A DNA stretch of 64,000 bases from Desulfosoma sp. (lineage in GTDB: Bacteria > Desulfobacterota > Syntrophobacteria > Syntrophobacterales > DSM-9756). Positions within the stretch are counted from its first letter, which is position 1; each line of letters begins with the position of its first letter. Below the pieces are notes generated by a model. That model had not been told where the DNA came from, ran no database searches, and saw nothing but the letters and a program-made list of their open reading frames with translations. The stretch covers positions 1 through 64,000 of the forward strand of contig JBBFKY010000014.1 in assembly GCA_037481875.1 (NCBI GenBank). Direction: 5' to 3'. Of this stretch, positions 17,917 to 27,286 are shown in pieces. The position numbers and the translations under genes were made by a program.

Positions 17917-18535
17917 AGCGGGTTGGAAGATTCCATGGTTTTGGAGCCTGGTGGTGGGTCTTTTGTGGAACTGTTCCGGGGGGCAGGGGCCGGAAAAGAC
18001 GGCTGTCCCACACGTTCCCCGAGGCTATGCCCCTGTGCTGGAATTCGTTCATCATGGACGCCAATTGCGTTTCGGCCCTTTTGTGGGTTACTACTTTCGA
18101 CCTGAAGTTCCTGATAATATGAGCCGTATTCGTTTGGTGTGTTTCAACGAAGGAAAATTTTACTCGTCGGATGCTCCTGAAAACGCTTTACTTTATGAAG
18201 GCGACGGGATCCTGACTGATCTTCCTTTCGTCGAAAAAGCCGTCCCTCAAGGGGCAGAGAGAATTCAGCCGATCTTTTTTCCGGAAGCTCCTTCCGCCTG
18301 GCTGGAGACACGCCCGGAACCCCGCGATGCCTATGTCCATTTTCATTCGTGCCACGATGCCTCCGGAGCTGTGCTCACTGGCTTTTGGATTCGGCATGTG
18401 GCCGTTCGGGATTTCACCTACGACATGGGTGGGCGCGTAGGTCCCGATAGCCCTCTCTACCATCGAGTGTTTAAGGGGCAAGACACAGGATTTCCTCGAA
18501 TCATTGAGTTCGACCATGGAAAACCCAAGCTCTAG
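17909..18535 (+). CDS. secreted or membrane-anchored protein of unknown function
   Basis: ATG 17909 overlaps the transporter stop by 8 bases, so this is the last clear gene of the rhodanese-transporter cassette. The 208-residue product starts MLKAGWKIPWFWSLVVGLLWNCSGGQG, a signal sequence ending at a cysteine. It looks like a lipoprotein, although LWNC is a poor lipobox. The mature part is beta-rich with conserved-looking aromatic and His residues (LEFVHHGRQLRFGPFVGYYF, YVHFHSCHDASGAVLTGFWIRHV). I recognise no family. Context suggests an envelope role in sulfur-compound uptake or sensing. Confidence 0.7.
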   Translation: MLKAGWKIPWFWSLVVGLLWNCSGGQGPEKTAVPHVPRGYAPVLEFVHHGRQLRFGPFVGYYFRPEVPDNMSRIRLVCFNEGKFYSSDAPENALLYEGDGILTDLPFVEKAVPQGAERIQPIFFPEAPSAWLETRPEPRDAYVHFHSCHDASGAVLTGFWIRHVAVRDFTYDMGGRVGPDSPLYHRVFKGQDTGFPRIIEFDHGKPKL

Positions 18536-18540
18536 AAAAG

Positions 18541-18699
18541 ATGGCCTCCCCCTATGATGAAGGACGACGCCTGGCCATGGCTTTGAGCGAAGCAGGAAGG
18601 CGGTCGTCGAAGGATCTTATCCGCGGTCGTGTCATCAGCTTATTTGTAGAGTGCCGCAATCTGGGGTGTCGTTACGAGGTGACGGTTGGAGTTTGCTAA
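18541..18699 (+). CDS. possible small ORF after the sulfur cassette
   Basis: An ATG 5 bases after the preceding stop opens 52 codons to TAA at 18697-18699. The peptide begins MASPYDEGRRLAMALSEAGR and ends CRYEVTVGVC. Amino acid composition is reasonable for a protein, but there is no strong ribosome binding site and I know no homologue. It could be a small protein, the start of a decayed gene, or chance. Confidence 0.3.
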   Translation: MASPYDEGRRLAMALSEAGRRSSKDLIRGRVISLFVECRNLGCRYEVTVGVC

Positions 18700-18710
18700 G
18701 GGATGGTTAT

Positions 18711-18950
18711 GGGGCGGACACAAGGGTGAGGCCCTGCAGGGTGAGGCGCTTCTTGGTTCTTCGGATGAAATAGTTTCCTTGGGCGGACACATGGGTTCGG
18801 CCCTACGGGGCTCTCACAGAAGGGATGGGTCATGGGGCGGACACAAGGGTCCGCCCCACGGGTCGAGGCGATTTTTCTTGGTCTTTCGGGTGAAATGCTT
18901 TCCTGGGACGGACACATGGCTCCGGCCCTGTAGGGATTTATCGAGAGGGA
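18711..18950. repeat. intergenic repeat, copy A (two tandem 120-bp units)
   Basis: Two units begin at 18711 and 18831, exactly 120 bases apart. Each has a GGGGCGGACACAAGGGT start, a TTCTTGGT-TTCGG-TGAAAT middle and a second CGGACACATGG element. In the second unit the core is a perfect inverted repeat, GGGGCGGAC (18834-18842) and GTCCGCCCC (18849-18857), with a 6-base loop. Related copies lie at 31262-31490 and 34468-34545. Both strands lack credible genes here. Confidence 0.85.
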
Positions 18951-19201
18951 GAGGGTCTAAACCACGTCTCGAGGAGCATGTCTGACAACCAATTTCTTTC
19001 TGGCAGCACGGGCGCCCTGGTGGCACAAACGTCGGGGTAGAAGCCGCGCCTAGCCCTTACAACAGAAGACCTGAAATTGGTCCTTTGCCTCAAGGAAAGA
19101 GGATCTTTGGCGATCTTTCTTTGCCAGTAGGAGAACCCCACTTTCAAGTCAAGATTCGGTTTCGGGCGGCTATCAGGCGTGCTTATCAAAAGGGAGGAGT
19201 C

Positions 19202-19231
19202 TATGAAGTCGCCTCGCGAGGCTGTGGAATG
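19202..19231 (+). other. possible 9-codon leader peptide
   Basis: GGGAGGAG precedes ATG 19202 at good spacing. Nine codons (MKSPREAVE) end in TGA at 19229-19231, 11 bases before the terminator hairpin at 19243-19269. The layout of SD, tiny ORF and terminator resembles a leader or small-RNA gene, but no plus-strand gene follows, so its purpose is unclear. Confidence 0.25.
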
Positions 19232-19242
19232 AGGGCTTTTGT

Positions 19243-19279
19243 CCTCACCCACGGAAAATGTGGGTGAGGGCTTTCTTTT
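19243..19279 (+). terminator. rho-independent terminator
   Basis: Ten-base perfect stem CCTCACCCAC (19243-19252) and GTGGGTGAGG (19260-19269) with a 7-base loop, followed by a T-rich tract TTTCTTTT on the plus strand. On the minus strand it lies about 40 bases past the fdhA stop, but there it is followed by ACAAAAG, so it is a weaker terminator in that direction. Confidence 0.7.
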
Positions 19280-19308
19280 GATGATCCTGAAAATTGTCCT
19301 GAGGGGGT

Positions 19309-21360
19309 TTAGGATGCTGCTTTGGCTTTACGGATCGACACCGCTCCAACCTTGAACTCCGGGATTTTGGCTAATGGGTCGTAGTCCTTAGCGCTTGTGA
19401 GGATGTTGGCGGGGCTTTCCCCAAAATGGATGGTGGTAAAAAGTGTTCCAGGTGCGACACGGTCTGTGATCCTCACAGGGGCCAGCATTTCTCCTCGACG
19501 CGACTTCACCACTACCAACTCTCCAGAAGATACCCCGATCCTAGAGGCATCCTTTGGATGCATTTCCACATACCCTTCCCGTTGTTCTCGATCCAGCTGC
19601 GGTGAAATGCGTGTCATTGTTCCCGTATGATAATGAGCGAACATACGTCCCGTAGAAAGCACAAAAGGGTATTCCTCCGAAGGTTTCTCCGCAGGATCCT
19701 GGTGTTCCACCGCGTGGAATGTTCCGCGTCCTTTGGTGAAGCGATCCCGATGCAGATACCGGGTTCCGGGATGTTCGGCCGTCGGGCACGGCCAGAACAG
19801 CCCATCGATGCCGAGACGGCTGTAGCTCATCCCTCCGTAATGAGCAGGGCTCATTCGAGTGATTTCTTGAAATATCTCTTCGGGAGTTCGATAAGACATC
19901 GGATATCCCATGATGGTGGATAAACGACATAAGATTTCCCAATCTGGAAGTGACTGCCCTACGGGATCCACCGCTTTTCGAATCCTTTGGCAACGCCTTT
20001 CGGTATTTGTAAACGTTCCATCCTTTTCCGCCGCCGAAGTCGCGGGAAGGACCACATCCGCCACTTGCGCCGTTTCCGACAGGAAGATATCTTGGACGAC
20101 AAGAAAATCCAGCCGCCGCAGCGCTTGACTCAAGTGATGCCAGTCGGGGTCGCTGAGTTTCGGGTTTTCCCCAATAACATAAAGGGCTTTCAGCTTTCCC
20201 GCCATCATTGCAAAGGCCATCTCCGTGATGGTAAGACCCGGCTTCTCCGGTATGGGCCGTCCCCACGCTTTGGCAAAGCGTTCTCTTACCTCAGGATTCG
20301 TTACCGCCTGATAACCCGGAAGCAGTGTGGGCAGTCCTCCCATGTCGCAGGCCCCCTGAACATTGTTTTGTCCCCGCAAGGGATTCACGCCACCTCCGCG
20401 TACGCCGACGTTTCCACAGAGCATGGCCAGGTTACAGATTGCCTTGACGTTATCCACACCGGTGACATGTTGCGTGATGCCCATGGTGTAGAAAATGGAT
20501 GCGGGCTTATGAGTGGCGTAAATCTCCGCCAGTTTCTCCAGGTCCTTGGCGGGCACTCCTGTTATGGTTTCCGCACGCTTCGGATTGTAGGCGACAACAA
20601 CCTCTTTCATCTTGTCAAAGTTTTCCGTACGTTCCTCAATGTATGATTTGTCCTCCCAGCCGTTTTGCAGGATCACATGCATCACTCCGTTGAGGAGTGC
20701 CACATCCGTTCCGGGCTTGTGGTGCACGGCGAGATCCGCAAAGCGAGCCAGCTGAATCTTTCGTGGGTCCGCCACCAAAAGTTTGGCCCCTTTCTCCCGG
20801 GCCCGCAGCATGCGACGCGCCACAAGGGGATGGCATTCCGTGGTGTTCGATCCGATCACGAAAACACAGGCTGACTCCTCGATTTCCTCGATGGAATTGG
20901 TCATGGCCCCACTCCCGAACGCGGCGGTAAGACCTACCACCGTTGAGGAGTGTCACAAACGAGCACAGTGATCGATATTGTTGGTTCCTAAAACCGCGCG
21001 AGCGAATTTTTGCGCCAGATAATTTTCCTCATTGGTTATCTTGGCCGAAACCAAAACCCCTATACTCTCAGGGCCGTAGGTGTCCCGAATCTTTTCGAGC
21101 TTTTCAGCGGTGATCGCCAAAGCTTGGTCCCAGCTCACTTTGCGGAACCGTCCGCTGATTTTCACAAGAGGCGCCTTGAGGCGCAAAGGATGCGTGACGG
21201 CTTCATGGAGGTTCCAGCCCTTGATACAAAGCTTTCCTTGATTTACCGGGTGCGTTTTCAAAGGCATTGTGCCGATGAACCGGCCGTTGAGCACCTTCAA
21301 CAGCACACCGCATCCCGTTCCGCAATACCAGCACACGGAAGGTACGAGCTTGTAGTCCAT
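19309..21360 (-). CDS. fdhA: formate dehydrogenase catalytic subunit, selenocysteine-containing
   Basis: One 683-residue selenoprotein, read through an in-frame UGA at 20955-20953. The N-terminus has the [4Fe-4S] cysteines of molybdopterin oxidoreductases (CWYCGTGC and GKLCIKG). The flanks of the UGA read NNIDHCARL-U-HSSTVVGL, the well-known ARLUHS site of Sec formate dehydrogenases, giving Sec136 (Sec140 in E. coli FdhF). Bis-MGD-binding segments follow (YTMGITQHVTGVDNV, NPLRGQNNVQGACDMG, YVIGENPKLSDPD, ending in a dinucleotide-binding C-terminal domain). There is no Tat signal, so it should be cytoplasmic. It oxidises formate or reduces CO2. It is the last gene of the minus-strand operon with hdrA, mvhD and an Fe-S subunit, its likely electron partners. 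ATG 21360 is the first in-frame start before the cysteine cluster. Confidence 0.96.
20923..20955 (-). promoter_or_regulatory. bacterial SECIS element and Sec UGA of fdhA
   Basis: The UGA (20955-20953) is followed after 11 bases by a 7-bp stem, GGTGGTA (20941-20935) with TACCGCC (20929-20923), containing one G-U pair. The apical loop is GGTCT. The distance from UGA to GGTCT is 18 bases, the same as in E. coli fdhF, whose loop also carries GGUCU and binds SelB. Confidence 0.9.
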
Positions 21361-21419
21361 GGCTTTTCTCCCCTACGAGACTTTCTTAGGTGAGATCTTT
21401 GCCCTTTACGCCTCAAAGG

Positions 21420-22235
21420 TTATTCCGCCAAGCCAATTCCGCCGGCTGCAAACCGCCTTTTTTCTTCCTCATCCATCGGCCCAAGGGACAAGGGTTCTGT
21501 GGCAAGTCCCGGGACATAGTCAAAAAGGTCTTTCACGACAGCGGCCACTTTCCGGTACAGGAGGCGAAGCGGGATATCCACAGGGCAGGCTTCTTCGCAC
21601 AAACCACAATCGACACACCGTCCCGCCATGTGTACGGCCCGCACCATATGGAACAGAGGGACTTCCACGGGAAGCCACCCTTTTTCCACCAGATTTTCAT
21701 CGGCCAGGCTACAATCCTTGCAGACGCACACAGGGCAAATATCCCGACAGCCATAGCATTTGATGCATTTGTCAAATTCGTACGCCCAACGTGCGAAGCG
21801 TTCCTCGGGCTCCATTTCTTCTACAGCTTCTAAAGACGTTCCTTGATATATTCCCCACCGACTTTTTCCCGGCAGTTGCGGCGGTGCCTGAAGCGAAGAG
21901 CATTGCGGGCTTTGATGCAAAGGTGAAGGGCAACACTCCACCGTAATCATTCGCAGCCGTTCCGGTTCCAACTGCCGAAGCACGCCCAGCACGTTCACGG
22001 CTCTTTGTGTGCACCCACGCGCCAAAAGCCCGATCCGGACTTCCGGGTTCTGCGCTTGGATCTCCATCGCCATCTTTTCCAGAGGATATCGGGCGGAGCC
22101 CTCCACAAGTTCCTCCAGCTCCTCTAACCGCTCCCGATGAAATGCGTACGGAACAGGATGTCCCTCCACCAGGCGATATCCAAGGAAGACCTCAATTTCT
22201 CCACTTTCCAACCATGATCGAACGGTCTCCTTCAT
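21420..22235 (-). CDS. iron-sulfur electron-transfer subunit of the formate dehydrogenase/Hdr complex
   Basis: I place the start at ATG 22235 (MKETVRSWLES), which follows AAGGAG; the longer ORF upstream overlaps mvhD in another frame. The 271-residue product has an N-terminal segment with GLLARGCTQRAVNVL, resembling FrhB/FdhB-type flavoprotein beta subunits. Two cysteine clusters suited to [4Fe-4S] centres follow: CIKCYGCRDICPVCVCKDC and CVDCGLCEEACPVDIPL. It sits between mvhD and fdhA with short gaps, so it probably carries electrons from FdhA towards MvhD/HdrA. It could equally be called FdhB-like or HdrC-like. No membrane segment is present. Confidence 0.8.
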   Translation of the reverse strand: MKETVRSWLESGEIEVFLGYRLVEGHPVPYAFHRERLEELEELVEGSARYPLEKMAMEIQAQNPEVRIGLLARGCTQRAVNVLGVLRQLEPERLRMITVECCPSPLHQSPQCSSLQAPPQLPGKSRWGIYQGTSLEAVEEMEPEERFARWAYEFDKCIKCYGCRDICPVCVCKDCSLADENLVEKGWLPVEVPLFHMVRAVHMAGRCVDCGLCEEACPVDIPLRLLYRKVAAVVKDLFDYVPGLATEPLSLGPMDEEEKRRFAAGGIGLAE

Positions 22236-22251
22236 GGCTTGCTCCTTCGGC

Positions 22252-22758
22252 TCAGACGGCCTGGGCCAACGTTTCAATCCATCTTGCAGGCTCTTGGGTT
22301 TCCATCGGCCCATCCCTTCTCCAGCTCGGTTCTTCTGATTCCATCCTTTGACGGATCGGACTGGGGCCAAGAGCCCGAATGTGCTCCGTAAACTCTGTGA
22401 TGACCCGAGCAAACTTTTGCCCCTCAGCCGAAGAAATCCACTCCAAACGAAGGCGTTCCTCCAGCCCAATGAAGCCGAGCAAGGCATTCAGAAACAGGAA
22501 ACGTTTGAGCGTGGCATGATTTCCGTAAAGGTAGTGGCAGTCTCCCAAGTGACAGCCCCCTACCAAAACGCCGTCGGCACCGCTTTGAAACGCTCGAAGA
22601 ATATAGTGAGGGGACACTCCGGCCGAACACATCACCCGAACGGGTCTGAGGGTCGCCGGGTAGCGAAATCGACTGACTCCCGCCAGGTCTGCGGCGCCAT
22701 ACGCACACCATGTGCACAAAAAGGCGACTATCTTCGGCTCAAAACGAGACTCTTTCAT
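22252..22758 (-). CDS. mvhD: MvhD-type hydrogenase/Hdr [2Fe-2S] delta subunit
   Basis: 168 residues, ATG 22758 after GGGGAGGGG. The family signature cysteines are present: AFLCTWCAYGAADLAG, VRVMCSAGVSPHYIL and GVLVGGCHLGDCHYLYGN. They match MvhD, which in methanogens and many anaerobes links a hydrogenase or formate dehydrogenase to HdrA. The gene lies 53 bases after hdrA and 16 bases before the Fe-S subunit gene in the same operon, as expected for an FdhA-FdhB-MvhD-HdrA complex. Cytoplasmic. Confidence 0.93.
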   Translation of the reverse strand: MKESRFEPKIVAFLCTWCAYGAADLAGVSRFRYPATLRPVRVMCSAGVSPHYILRAFQSGADGVLVGGCHLGDCHYLYGNHATLKRFLFLNALLGFIGLEERLRLEWISSAEGQKFARVITEFTEHIRALGPSPIRQRMESEEPSWRRDGPMETQEPARWIETLAQAV

Positions 22759-22811
22759 GGATTTTCCCCTCCCCTGCCAACACGTGGCCTTCCTTGGCGC
22801 ACATCATTTCT

Positions 22812-25800
22812 TCACGCCGCCAAAGCCTGACGAATCTGGGCGTAAATCTGAGCGTGCGTAAAACCTTGAAGCGTCGCCGCCTCCGCCGGGCATGCCGCGG
22901 CACAGGCACCGCACCCCTTGCACAGGGCCGGAACCACTTCAGCAACCCTTTTCTCCGGGTGCACCTCAATAGCCCCAAAGGGGCAGACCCTGGGACAAAT
23001 ACCGCACCCTATGCATTTGTCAGGATCAATCCAGCTGACAACACCAGAAAGAACGATGCTGTCTCGGCTCAAAACCCTTAACGCCCGTGCCGCTGCCGCC
23101 TGTGCCTGCGCAACGGATTCTTCCACGGGTTTTGGATAATGAGCCATGCCGCACAGAAAGACTCCGTCCACGGCGAAATCTATGGGGCGAAGTTTTTGAT
23201 GCGCTTCCAGAAACCATCCATCCCCGTCCATAGGAACCTTGAAAAGCTTGGCCAGTTCCGTGTCCCTATACGATTCGATTCCAGTGGCAAGGCACAGCAC
23301 ATCCACTTCAACCTCAATCGGTCGGCCTAAAATCGTATCCAGGACCTCAAGGCGGACACGGTCACCCACAGGAGCGACCTTCGGCTTTCCTGTCAATTGG
23401 TACCGGATAAAGAGCACGCCTTCTTGACGGGCTTTTTGATAGAGTTCCTCTCGGCGCCCGTAAGTCCTCATGTCTCGATAAAAGACGTAGATCTCCATAT
23501 CCGGATTGAGCCGCTTCAAAGACAAGGCACTGCGCACGGTGTGAGTGCAGCAGACTTTGGAGCAATAAGGGCGGTCCGGTGTGCGCGAACCGACACATTG
23601 GATGAAGCCGACAGCTCGCGCATTCCTGAGGCGTGTCGAAGAATCTTTCAACAGAGCGTCCAATCCTAAGGAAGTGACCACTGCCGGATGCTCTCCGTAC
23701 AGGTACTCCCGAGTAGAGGCTTCTCGAGCTCCGCTGGCGATCACCGCCACTCCGTGCTCCACATGGACATCCCGGCCGTTTTCTTGAATATGGCTTTTGA
23801 ACTGCCCCACAAATCCTTCCACGTTCACCAAGGAAGCTTTTTTATGAATGACGATATTGGGATGGTTTTCTACGGAACGGATCAGGGATTCCACTAGAGG
23901 CGCCATGGGTTCTCCATTCCAGCCTTCATTGACTTTCAAAGCCCAACCGCCAAGTCGATCGGTTTTTTCCACCAGATGGACGGGAAACCCATGGTTCGCC
24001 AGCGTCAGAGCCGCCGTCATTCCTGCGATGCCTCCGCCGACAACCAGAGAGGATTTCGACACCGAAATATGCATTTCTTGAAGCGGCGAAAGCAGTCGAG
24101 CCTTGGCCACGGCCATGCGCACCATATCCTTGGCTTTGAGCGTAGCCGTGACCGGATCGTCGCTGTGGACCCAGGAATCCAGATTTCGAATATTGGCCAT
24201 CTCCAGTAAAAACTTATTCAGCCCTGCTTGGATCAAGGTTTCTTGGAATAGACATTCATGAGTGCGTGGGGAACACGCCGCCACCACCACGCGATTGAGA
24301 TTGCGTTCTCGAATCACTTCGGCCATGCGTTGTTGGCTGTCTTGGGAACATGTGAACAAGTTTTCTTCAGCATACACCACGCCCTCGAGCCCAGCTGCGT
24401 AACGGACGACTTCCGGAACGTCCACCACTCCTCCGATGTTGATGCCGCAACGACACACAAAGACACCGATACGAGGCCGCTCAAGCCTTACGTCCCGTTC
24501 CTTCGGTGGTTCTACGACACGGGTCATGGTATGGCGCACGGATGCCAAAGGAATCGTTGCTGCGGCCGCGGCGGCACTGGCTTCCATCACGGAAAGGGGA
24601 ATATCCTTTGGTCCGTTAAACGCTCCGCAGACATAGATTCCCGGACGTGATGACGCCACCGGCATTCCCAGACTTGTTCTTGCAAAGCCGTTCCGGTCCA
24701 GGTCGATTCCCAGGCGCTGAGCCGTTTTGACGGCCTCTTCGCCTATTTTCAGCCCTACAGAAAGAACGATCAGATCGAACGTTTCCCGAATCACTTCTCC
24801 CTGTTCTGTAACGTAGTAAATCTCGAGATCTCCTCCGCTGCCGGGGACTTGTTCCACACTATGCACACGGCTGCGAATCAAACGCACACCATATTGTTCT
24901 TGGGCTCTCTGGGCATACCGATCAAAGTCCTTTCCTGGGGTGCGCATATCCATGAAGAAAATGGCCGTATCCAGGTCTTTTCCGATGTGTTCCTTGGCGA
25001 TGACCGCTTCCTTGACGGCATACATGCAACAGACGGCCGAACAGTAAGCATGGTCGCAGTGATGAATGTCTCGAGAACCCACACACTGAAGCCACGCGAT
25101 CTTTTTGGGTTCCTTGTGGTCCGAAGGCCGCACCACATGGCCCATGGTCGGCCCCGACGCCGAAAGCAGCCGCTCGAATTCCATGGCCGTCATGACGTTG
25201 GGCAATCGTTTGTAACCGTACGTGTCGTAAATGCTGGGATCAAAAGGTTCAAAACCGGGAGCCACAATCACGGCCCCAACCTGAAGTTCCTGAACATGTT
25301 CTTGATCCTCATGGACCACAGCGTCGGCCAAACAGGCATCCACACAGCGGTAACATTCCGAACATACGCCGCAGTCCAAGCATCTTTGAGCTTCCCGGCG
25401 TACCTGCTCTTCCGTGAATCCCAACTGCACTTCGTTAAAGTTTCCAAGGCGCTCCTTGGGGCTCAAGCGAGGCATGCGCTCTCGAGGTATCCGATCATAG
25501 CCTTCCGTCGGCACATTCTGGACCGCTTCCCAGCGCTTTTCTCGCCCTTGACGTAAATCTTCGCCGCGCAAAAACCGATCCATGGACACGGCGGCTTCCT
25601 TGCCGGCCGCAATGGCTTCAATGACCGTCCGTGGTCCCGTAACCGCATCACCTCCGGCAAAAATATCCGGATCGTCCGACTGCAAGGTCAGGGGATCCAC
25701 CTTGATGGTTCGCCAATCACTCAAAGAGCAGGCACATTCCGGCGTGAGACACGACCAATCCGTCTCCTGCCCGATGGCGGCGATGACCGCGTCCACTTCC

Positions 25801-27257
25801 AGAATAAAATTGGACCCCTTCACTTCTACAGGCCGACGACGACCGCTCGCATCCGGTTCCCCAAGAGCCATCTTCACGCATTCGATGGCCTTGACCTTCC
25901 CGTTTTCCCCAATGATACGAACGGGATTGGTCAGGGTGAGAATCTCGATGCCTTCCTCATGGCATTCTTCAATCTCTTCCTCATTGGCAGGCATTTCCGC
26001 CAAACTGCGCCGATACACGATAAAAGGTTTCTTGGATCCCGTGCGCAGCGCCGTGCGGACACAGTCCATGGCCACATTGCCGCCGCCCACCACCGCCACG
26101 CGATCCCCAAGAAAGATTCGATTCCCCAGGTTCACTTCCCGCAAGAACTGAACCCCGGAATACACCCCTTCCAGATCTTCGCCTTCAATGCCCAGCTTCT
26201 TGCACTCATGGGCTCCGATGCCGATGAAAAACGCCTTGTAACCCTGCTCGCGCAACTGCCCGATGGTGAAGTCCTTCCCGATTTCCACTCCGGTTTTGAA
26301 CTCCACCCCCATGTCACGAATCACCTGAATCTCCGCCTCGATGATATCCCGAGGCAGCCTATAGGCGGGAATACCTACCGTGAGCATCCCTCCCAGAACC
26401 GGAAGCTTCTCAAAGACCGTGACCCGGTAACCTTCCTGCGCCAAGTAATAGGCGCAGGTTAAACCCGCGGGGCCGGACCCGATAATGGCCACCTTTTCTT
26501 CCCGCTTTTGCTTGATTTCAGGAACAAACCGAGTTTCCGCCTTGAGATCCAAATCGGCGATGTAGCGCTTGATAAAGTCAATAGCCACCGGCTCATCCAC
26601 TTTGCCCCGCATACAGGCGGTCTCACAGGGATGATGGCACACACGCCCGCAGATAGCCGGCAAAGGATTATCCTTCTTGATCAGCTCCAAGGCTTCCCGG
26701 TACCGCCCCTGGGCCGCCAAGGCCACATAACCTTGAACCGAAATATGGGCGGGACAGGTGGCCTTGCACGGAGAAGTCCCACGCTTTTCAATGGCAAAGG
26801 CTCCCGGAACCGCTTGAGGGTAAAGGCGATAGGCCGCCCGCCGCTCGCTTAAACCCATGTCGAATTCGTTTTTCAGGGTCACGGGACACACACGGGCACA
26901 TTCTCCACAGCCCGTGCATTTTTCCAGGTCGATGAAACGAGGTTTTCGGCGAACCTTGACCCGAAAATTTCCAGGCTCCCCGCTCAGTTCTTCCACTTCA
27001 CTCAGGGTCAAAACCTCAATGTTTAAATGCCGGCCGACCTCGACCAGTTTGGGAGAGATAATTCACATGGCACAGTCATTGGTAGGAAACGTCTTGTCCA
27101 ACTGGGCCATCGCACCCCCGATGGACGACGCTTTTTCCAGCAGGTAGACGTAAAAACCCGTGTCAGCGATGTCGAGGGCGGCTTGCATGCCTGCAACGCC
27201 GCCGCCGATCACCAACACGGCACCTCGAACTTTTCCGTCTTCACCCTCGTGCCTCAT
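22812..27257 (-). CDS. hdrA: HdrA-type flavoprotein fused to a GltD-like domain, selenocysteine-containing
   Basis: A selenoprotein of about 1481 residues. The start ATG 27257 is 7 bases after GGAGG; ATG 27263 and 27272 are alternatives. Domains in order: HdrA FAD-binding start ([15 protein letters not shown]), then [18 protein letters not shown] with Sec65 where most HdrA proteins have Cys; a [4Fe-4S] motif ([13 protein letters not shown]); an inserted GltD-like NAD(P)H:acceptor module (about 158-560, with [29 protein letters not shown] and [11 protein letters not shown]); the rest of HdrA ([19 protein letters not shown]); a second HdrA-like unit (about 925-1390, [33 protein letters not shown]); and a C-terminal 2x[4Fe-4S] ferredoxin ([24 protein letters not shown]). 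HdrA performs flavin-based electron bifurcation. The GltD-like insert suggests NAD(P)H as a third partner. Operon with mvhD and fdhA. Confidence 0.93.
27030..27065 (-). promoter_or_regulatory. bacterial SECIS element and Sec UGA of hdrA
   Basis: The UGA is at 27065-27063. A 6-bp stem with G-U pairs, CTGGTC (27047-27042) with GGCCGG (27035-27030), closes the loop GAGGTC, which contains the AGGUC core typical of SelB-binding bacterial SECIS loops. The loop begins 21 bases after the UGA. The stem is weaker than that of fdhA. Confidence 0.75.
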
Positions 27258-27286
27258 CTTCATTCCTCCCATATCTGGGGGAGAAG

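Noticed and set aside
18711-18950. Tandem 120-bp units considered as a CRISPR array
   Set aside because: Only two units, with related rather than unique intervening sequence, and no cas genes nearby.
20953-20955. Stop codon that would make fdhA a pseudogene or two genes
   Set aside because: The codon lies exactly at the Sec position of formate dehydrogenases and is followed by a SECIS-like hairpin with standard spacing.
27063-27065. Stop codon that would separate a short FAD-binding peptide from a 1399-residue protein
   Set aside because: Sequence on both sides is continuous HdrA and the residue is Cys in relatives; Sec insertion explains it.
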